Source: Streptomyces antnestii
GTDB taxonomy: Bacteria > Actinomycetota > Actinomycetes > Streptomycetales > Streptomycetaceae
NCBI RefSeq assembly: GCF_004005495.1
Contig: NZ_RZYA01000003.1
Coordinates: 475,343-539,342 of the forward strand
Direction of reading: 5' to 3'
DNA length: 64,000 bases
Both the position numbers and the translations under genes were made by a program. The notes beneath the pieces were generated by a model. That model saw nothing but the letters and a program-made list of their open reading frames with translations. It did not search any database and had not been told where the DNA came from. Position 1 is the first letter of the stretch, and every line of letters starts with the position of its first letter. Of this stretch, positions 59,585 to 64,000 are shown piece after piece.

Positions 59585-61951
59585 TCAGGCCGGGCGCAGT
59601 TCGCCCGCCGGCGCCACCTGGTCGAACACCTCGTCCGGCCGCTCGGTGAGCAGATAGGCCTGCGCCTCGCCCACGTGGAAGTACATCCCGTGCAGTTCGA
59701 GCGTGCCCTGCTGGAGTCTGCGGGCCACCGACTCGTGGGCGCGCAGATGTTCCAGCTGCTGGACGACGTTCGTCAGGCAGAGCTGCTCGACGGCGTCGGC
59801 GGGCGCGCGGCCGGCGAGCCGCGCCCACGGCTGGTTCTCGTCGGCCACGCGCGCCAGGCTCGGCAGGCCGTGCCGCAGCCAGCGCTTCAGGGGTGTCTGC
59901 GCGCCGCCCTCGGGAGGGCCGGTCAGCAGCGCCTGCATCGCGCCGCACCCCGAGTGCCCGCACACGGTGATCGACTGCACCTTCAGGACGTCGACCGCGT
60001 ACTCGATGGCGGCGGCGACCGAGTCGTCACCGCCCTCGGCGCCCGGCAGGGGCACCAGGTTCCCCACGTTCCTGACGACGAAGAGGTCGCCCGGTCCGCT
60101 GGACGTGATCATCGACGTCACGACCCGGGAGTCGGCGCAGGTCAGGAACAGCTGCGTGGGGCGCTGTCCCTCTCGGGCGAGCCGGGCCAGCTCGTCCCGC
60201 ACGTGCGGCGCCGTGTTTCGCTGGAACGCACTGATGCCGCTCGCCAGTTGGTGTCCGCCACCGCGCTCCGGCGGAGCGCCGGCCTCCGGCTGCGGGCGGT
60301 CGCAGTGGTGGTTGCGCCAGGGCGTCCACGGCCGGCAGCACGAGTGCGAGGCCGTCGCCGGCTCGGCGATACGCGCCCCGGCCCGCCCGGTCACCTCGAC
60401 CGAGCCGCCCTGCGCGACATGCGCCTTCTGCCAGTCCTGCAACGCCTCGAACGCGGCATGGTCCATGAACGACCCGTCCAACTCCACGACACAGTCGGCA
60501 CCTTGCGGCACCTGATGCAGTACGCGGCTGAGCCGGGGCACGGCGAGGAACGTCAACTGCCCGCGCACCCGCACCAGATGCGTCCCGCCACCTCCCGTCG
60601 CGTCCTCGCCGTCCACGGTGTGGGTGATCCGCGTACGGGCGAGCCGGTGCAGGGCGACCCCGACGGCGACCGCGATGCCGAGCCCGACCCCTCCGAGTAC
60701 TCCGAGGACGACCACACCGAGCGTCGTCACGGCGTAGACGAGAGCCTCACGGTGGCGGGTGACCGTACGGATGTGGTGCAGGGACACCATCTGGATGCCG
60801 ACGGCCATCACCAGGGCGGCGAGGGAGGCGAGGGGGATCAGATCCAGGACGGGGACCAGGAGGAGCGCGGCCACTACTACCCAAACGCCGTGCAGCATCG
60901 TGGAGTTCCTGGACTCGCCGCCCGCGTTCACATTCGCCGCGCTGCGGACCGCGACGCCTGCGACGGGGAGTCCGCCGAGGGCGCCGGAGACGACGTTGGC
61001 CGCGCCCTGGCCGAGCAGCTCCCGGTCCAGGTCGGAGCGGCGTACCTCCGGTCGCAGGGCGGGCTTGGCGGACGCGAGCTTGTCCACGGCGACGGCGCCG
61101 AGCAGCGACTGCACGCTGCACACGAGCGTCACGGTCAGCACGGCCGCGGCGATGCCGAGGACGGGTCCCCCGGCCAGGCCTGCCAGGCCGGCCAGGGCGT
61201 GGCTGCTCCAGGACGGCAGGTCGACCTTGGTCACGGCGATTCCCGCGCTCGCAGCCGTCGCGGTGGCGCAGGCGACGGCGACCAGTGCGGCGGGCACCCG
61301 GCGCAGGGCGCGCCCGGCCCTGCCGGGGATCCGGGGCCAGGCGAAGAGGACCGCGAGCGTGAGGAGGCTCAGGAACAGCGCGGCGGTGTCCACGCGCGCC
61401 AACTGGGCGGGCAGGGCGCGGAGGTTGTCGAGCACGGCGCTCTGGGGGGTGCCGCCGAGCACGATGTGCAGCTGGGCGACCGCGATGGTGACGCCGATTC
61501 CGGCGAGCATGCCGTGGACGACGGCGGGGGACACGGCGAGCGCGGTGCGGGCCACCCGCAGGCAGCCGAGGGCTAGTTGGGCGATGCCGGCGATGACGGT
61601 GATCGCGCAGGTCGTCCGCCATCCGTAGCGGTGGATCAGGTCGGCGGTGACGACGGTGAGGCCGGCGGCCGGGCCGCTGACCTGGAGGGGGGAGCCGCCG
61701 AGGCGGCCGGCCACGAGTCCGCCGACGGCGGCGGCGACGAGTCCCGACTGGAGCGGGGCTCCGGTGGCGAGGGCGATTCCGAGGGACAGGGGCAGGGCGA
61801 TCAGGAAGACCGCGGCGGACGCGGACAGGTCGGCGCCCGTGACGCGGAACCGGCGGCGGGGCGCCGGTGGCGGGCTGTGGGGTGGATGCGTACGGCTGGA
61901 TTCGTCGGTCCGTGTCGGATCGGCGGGGCGTGTGGGGACGCAGGCTGACAT
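59585..61951 (-). CDS. SulP transporter-STAS-beta-carbonic anhydrase fusion
   Basis: A 788-residue fusion. Residues about 40-440 are a SulP anion transporter (LPLSLGIALATGAPLQSGLVAAAVGGLVAG, PAAGLTVVTADLI). Residues about 455-545 form a STAS domain (RVRGQLTFLAVPRLSRVL, CVVELDGSFMDHAAFEALQDW). The C-terminal part (from about 575) is a beta-carbonic anhydrase with zinc ligands in LTCADSRVV (about 604) and VCGHSGCGAMQ (about 663). It would convert CO2 to bicarbonate beside a bicarbonate or sulfate carrier. It is co-oriented with and upstream of acs. Confidence 0.92.
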   Translation of the reverse strand: MSACVPTRPADPTRTDESSRTHPPHSPPPAPRRRFRVTGADLSASAAVFLIALPLSLGIALATGAPLQSGLVAAAVGGLVAGRLGGSPLQVSGPAAGLTVVTADLIHRYGWRTTCAITVIAGIAQLALGCLRVARTALAVSPAVVHGMLAGIGVTIAVAQLHIVLGGTPQSAVLDNLRALPAQLARVDTAALFLSLLTLAVLFAWPRIPGRAGRALRRVPAALVAVACATATAASAGIAVTKVDLPSWSSHALAGLAGLAGGPVLGIAAAVLTVTLVCSVQSLLGAVAVDKLASAKPALRPEVRRSDLDRELLGQGAANVVSGALGGLPVAGVAVRSAANVNAGGESRNSTMLHGVWVVVAALLLVPVLDLIPLASLAALVMAVGIQMVSLHHIRTVTRHREALVYAVTTLGVVVLGVLGGVGLGIAVAVGVALHRLARTRITHTVDGEDATGGGGTHLVRVRGQLTFLAVPRLSRVLHQVPQGADCVVELDGSFMDHAAFEALQDWQKAHVAQGGSVEVTGRAGARIAEPATASHSCCRPWTPWRNHHCDRPQPEAGAPPERGGGHQLASGISAFQRNTAPHVRDELARLAREGQRPTQLFLTCADSRVVTSMITSSGPGDLFVVRNVGNLVPLPGAEGGDDSVAAAIEYAVDVLKVQSITVCGHSGCGAMQALLTGPPEGGAQTPLKRWLRHGLPSLARVADENQPWARLAGRAPADAVEQLCLTNVVQQLEHLRAHESVARRLQQGTLELHGMYFHVGEAQAYLLTERPDEVFDQVAPAGELRPA

Positions 61952-62055
61952 GTTTCCCGTCTCCTCCGGGGCAGCGCGGTCGCGGAACGAGGGGCCCCGG
62001 CTGTGGCGGGGCAGGGGCGCGGCCGTGGATCACGGCGTGCAGCGGCGGGATGATC

Positions 62056-62088
62056 AACGCTCGACAAATGGGAACGCTCGGTAAATGG
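62056..62088. repeat. Direct repeats AACGCTCG-nn-AAATGG
   Basis: Two copies, AACGCTCGACAAATGG (62056-62071) and AACGCTCGGTAAATGG (62073-62088), 17 bp apart. The spacing suits binding of a regulator on nearly one face of the helix. Confidence 0.6.
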
Positions 62089-62142
62089 ATCGTAATGCAG
62101 AGTAAAGGTTGTGGACGGATTATCGGGGCAAATGGGGCACTG

Positions 62143-62162
62143 ATTCACCCCGGCGGGTGAAT
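62143..62162. promoter_or_regulatory. Palindromic operator candidate
   Basis: Perfect inverted repeat ATTCACCC-CGGC-GGGTGAAT, 140 nt before the deacetylase start. Confidence 0.5.
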
Positions 62163-62301
62163 GAGGCCTTTCTTCGGCTTGTCGTATTAATTCACCTTCA
62201 GGTCTCGTGCGACGTTGGGCGGCGCCATCGGCAAATACGGCATTTCGCCGCATTGCGTCTGTCCTCAACCGAAGAGACCCAAGGAAGAAGGTGGGCGGAA
62301 C

Positions 62302-63582
62302 ATGGCCGCCACCAAGAGGCTCGCCGCGGGCTTCACCGCCGTCGCGGCCTGTGCCGCTGTCCTGTCCGGTTGCGCGACCGGTGACCCAGGCGCGAGCAGA
62401 CCCGAGAAAGGCGCACCGGGCCCCAGGAAGGCGGCCCCGGCCCCCGCGCCGGGGAGCGCGATGCGGCTGATCGGGGACGGCTCGACCGCGTACACCGGAG
62501 GTCAGCCGCATCTGCCCAGGGCCGAGCGCCTGAAGGCCGGGCAGAAGCCGCCGCAGTTCGTCGTGTTCTCGTGGGACGGCGCGGGGGAGGACAGTCAGAA
62601 GCTGTTCTCCCGCTTCCGCAAGGTCGCCAAGCGGAACAATGCGACGATGACGTACTTCCTCAGCGGCGTGTACATGCTCCCCGAGGAGAAGCGCGACCTC
62701 TACCGGCCGCCGCAGCATTCCCCGGGCAGCTCGGACATCGGCTTCAACGACGCCCAGGGAATCAAGGACACCGTGGACCAGGTCCGCGGCGCCTGGCTCG
62801 AGGGCAACGAGATCGGGACGCACTTCAACGGCCACTTCTGTGGCAAGGGCGGCGGCGTCGGCGAGTGGTCGGTCGCCGACTGGAAGAGCGAGATCGGCCA
62901 GGCCAAGTCGTTCGTGAAGTCCTGGAAGACGAACGCGGGCATGAAGAATGCGGCCCCGCTCCCCTTCGACTACGACAAGGAGCTCATCGGGGCGCGCACC
63001 CCGTGCCTGGAGGGCCAGAAGAACTTCCGGCGCGCGGCCCGCCAACTCGGCTTCCGCTACGACACCAGCGGGGTCGACGACCAGGTCTGGCCCAAGAAGA
63101 AGGACGGTCTGTGGGACCTGTCGATGCAGCTCGTGCCCTTCCCCGGGCACTCGTACGAACAGCTCACGATGGACTACAACTTCATGGTCAACCAATCGGG
63201 CACCGCGACCCAGGGCGACCCCGACAAGCAGGAGCTCTGGGGTGACCAGATGCGCGACGGCCTGCTCCAGGGCTTCGACCGCGCCTACCGGGGCAACCGC
63301 GCGCCGCTGATCATCGGCAACCACTTCGAGTCCTGGAACGGCGGCAATTACATGCGTGCCGTCGAGGAGACCGTCGACACCGTGTGCAACAAGCCCGAAG
63401 TCCGCTGCGTCTCCTTCCGGCAGCTCGCCGACTGGCTGGACGCACAGGACCCGAAGACCCTGGACCGCCTCGCCACGCTGGGCGTCGGCGAGGCCCCGAA
63501 GCAGGGCTGGACGTCCTTCCTGTCGACCAGCCCCGCCCCGGCACCCAAGGGGGTACCGGGCGCGCCGGCGGTCAGGCGGTAA
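62302..63582 (+). CDS. Lipoprotein polysaccharide deacetylase-like
   Basis: A 426-residue exported protein with a lipobox (LSGC, C24) and a Gly/Pro/Ala linker. The following NodB-like fold has FSWDGAGED where TFDDG is usual and GTHFNGHF as the His-pair motif, with WDLSMQLVPFPGHSYEQL and FRYDTSG later on. The single Asp in the first motif is unusual, so activity is uncertain. The protein would sit on the outer face of the membrane and act on cell-surface polysaccharide. The ATG at 62302 has GGGCGGAAC upstream. Confidence 0.82.
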   Translation: MAATKRLAAGFTAVAACAAVLSGCATGDPGASRPEKGAPGPRKAAPAPAPGSAMRLIGDGSTAYTGGQPHLPRAERLKAGQKPPQFVVFSWDGAGEDSQKLFSRFRKVAKRNNATMTYFLSGVYMLPEEKRDLYRPPQHSPGSSDIGFNDAQGIKDTVDQVRGAWLEGNEIGTHFNGHFCGKGGGVGEWSVADWKSEIGQAKSFVKSWKTNAGMKNAAPLPFDYDKELIGARTPCLEGQKNFRRAARQLGFRYDTSGVDDQVWPKKKDGLWDLSMQLVPFPGHSYEQLTMDYNFMVNQSGTATQGDPDKQELWGDQMRDGLLQGFDRAYRGNRAPLIIGNHFESWNGGNYMRAVEETVDTVCNKPEVRCVSFRQLADWLDAQDPKTLDRLATLGVGEAPKQGWTSFLSTSPAPAPKGVPGAPAVRR

Positions 63583-63635
63583 GCGAAGCGACGCTGTCGG
63601 GCATGGCCGGTCTGTCGGGCTGGGCTGCCAGGCGA

Positions 63636-64000
63636 GTGCGGGAGGTCAGGCCGGGGCCGCCACGCTCTCCCGCAGGACGAACGCGGGGTCGACCTGGGCT
63701 GCCAGGGCAGATTCCGCTTCGTGCGCCCCTCGCGCCGCTGCGCGGGCTTCGGGGCGCTGCGCCGGACTCCGTCCGTCGGTGGGTGCGGGAGGTCAGGCCG
63801 GGGCCGCCACGCTCTCCCGCAGGACGAACGCGGGGTCGACCTGGGCTGCCAGGGCAGATTCCGCTTCGTGCGCCCCTCGCGCCGCTGCGCGGGCTTCGGG
63901 GCGCTGCGCCGGACTCCGTCCGTCGGTGGGTGCGGGAGGTCAGGCCGGGGCCGCCACGCTCTCCCGCAGGACGAACGCGGGGTCGACCTGGGCTGCCAGG
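63636..64000. repeat. 147-bp tandem repeat at the right edge
   Basis: Units 63636-63782 and 63783-63929 appear identical, and a third (63930-64000) is cut by the window edge. Each unit contains, on the minus strand, the codons for PAFVLRESVAAPA and a stop, so the end of the neighbouring gene is duplicated. Confidence 0.93.
63940..64000 (-). CDS. Probable C-terminal end of a LacI-type regulator (partial)
   Basis: The last 19 codons of a minus-strand gene from beyond the right edge, ending in PAFVLRESVAAPA and stop at 63940-63942. The FVLRES ending is like the C-terminus of LacI/GalR-type regulators. It is the last of three copies of this end within the 147-bp repeats; which copy is the true gene end cannot be told here. 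Confidence 0.4.
   Translation of the reverse strand, partial: LAAQVDPAFVLRESVAAPA

Larger units (their letters stand above)
61952..62301. other. Divergent promoter region, SulP fusion and deacetylase
   Basis: No gene. It is AT-rich for this genome and carries a 17-bp-period direct repeat (62056-62088) and a palindrome (62143-62162), described separately. Confidence 0.55.

Overview
The window is high-GC actinobacterial DNA with the gene content of a Streptomyces chromosome: two chaplins and a rodlin, a MelC1/MelC2 tyrosinase pair, the developmental regulator wblA, a Zur-type set of zinc-free ribosomal proteins, and many ATGA/GTGA start-stop overlaps. No assembly-level identity can be read from the sequence alone.

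Layout. (1) 1-4.6 kb: an M56-peptidase/BlaI pair with a palindromic operator, then a plus-strand run of a DedA protein, two PAP2 phosphatases and a BASS-type transporter, then a MarR regulator bracketed by two near-identical palindromes. (2) 4.7-25.3 kb: a cell-surface locus. It holds two short chaplins, tyrosinase with its caddie, several small secreted proteins, VKOR, a translationally coupled exopolysaccharide cluster at 11.65-21.3 kb (two GT4 glycosyltransferases, polyprenyl-P sugar transferase, Wzy/ligase-like protein, MurJ-like flippase, deacetylase, chain-length protein, GNAT-like transferase), a GH26-like hydrolase, a rodlin and an LCP wall ligase. The likely shared theme is building and coating the aerial cell surface. 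(3) 25.6-28.1 kb: divergent zinc-independent ribosomal proteins S14/L28 and L33/L31/CobW-like/S18 around a Zur-box candidate. (4) 28.1-32 kb: a GNAT relic, a small conserved protein, a CBS-like protein, a DEAD-box helicase, a cold-shock protein and a MerR-type regulator. (5) 32-33.3 kb: gene-poor, scarred DNA. (6) 33.35-38.35 kb: an integrative element of about 5 kb in the 3' end of tRNA-Pro(CGG), with 47-bp att repeats (46/47 identical), a tyrosine integrase, and secreted or unknown cargo.

(7) 38.4-64 kb: core-like genes. They include a metallophosphoesterase, YqeY, a class A PBP, wblA, two ArsA/Get3 ATPases, RidA, two NUDIX hydrolases, an MBL hydrolase, an ECF41-like sigma factor, a nucleotidyltransferase, Crp, endonuclease III with a histone-H1-like tail, a MarP-like protease, an epoxide-hydrolase-like enzyme, a holin-X protein, NhaA, acetyl-CoA synthetase, a SulP-STAS-carbonic anhydrase fusion and a lipoprotein deacetylase. 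The order PBP-wblA-ArsA pair-crp-nth-nhaA-acs is as I remember it from the Streptomyces core. The right edge is a 147-bp tandem repeat that carries the apparent C-terminus of an incoming minus-strand gene.

No CRISPR array, rRNA operon or transposase was seen. The most unusual items are the tRNA-Pro element with signs of tandem accretion, the paired MarR palindromes, the CobW paralogue without a P-loop in the zinc locus, the repeat insertion in the polymer ligase, the H1-like tail on endonuclease III and the 147-bp repeats.
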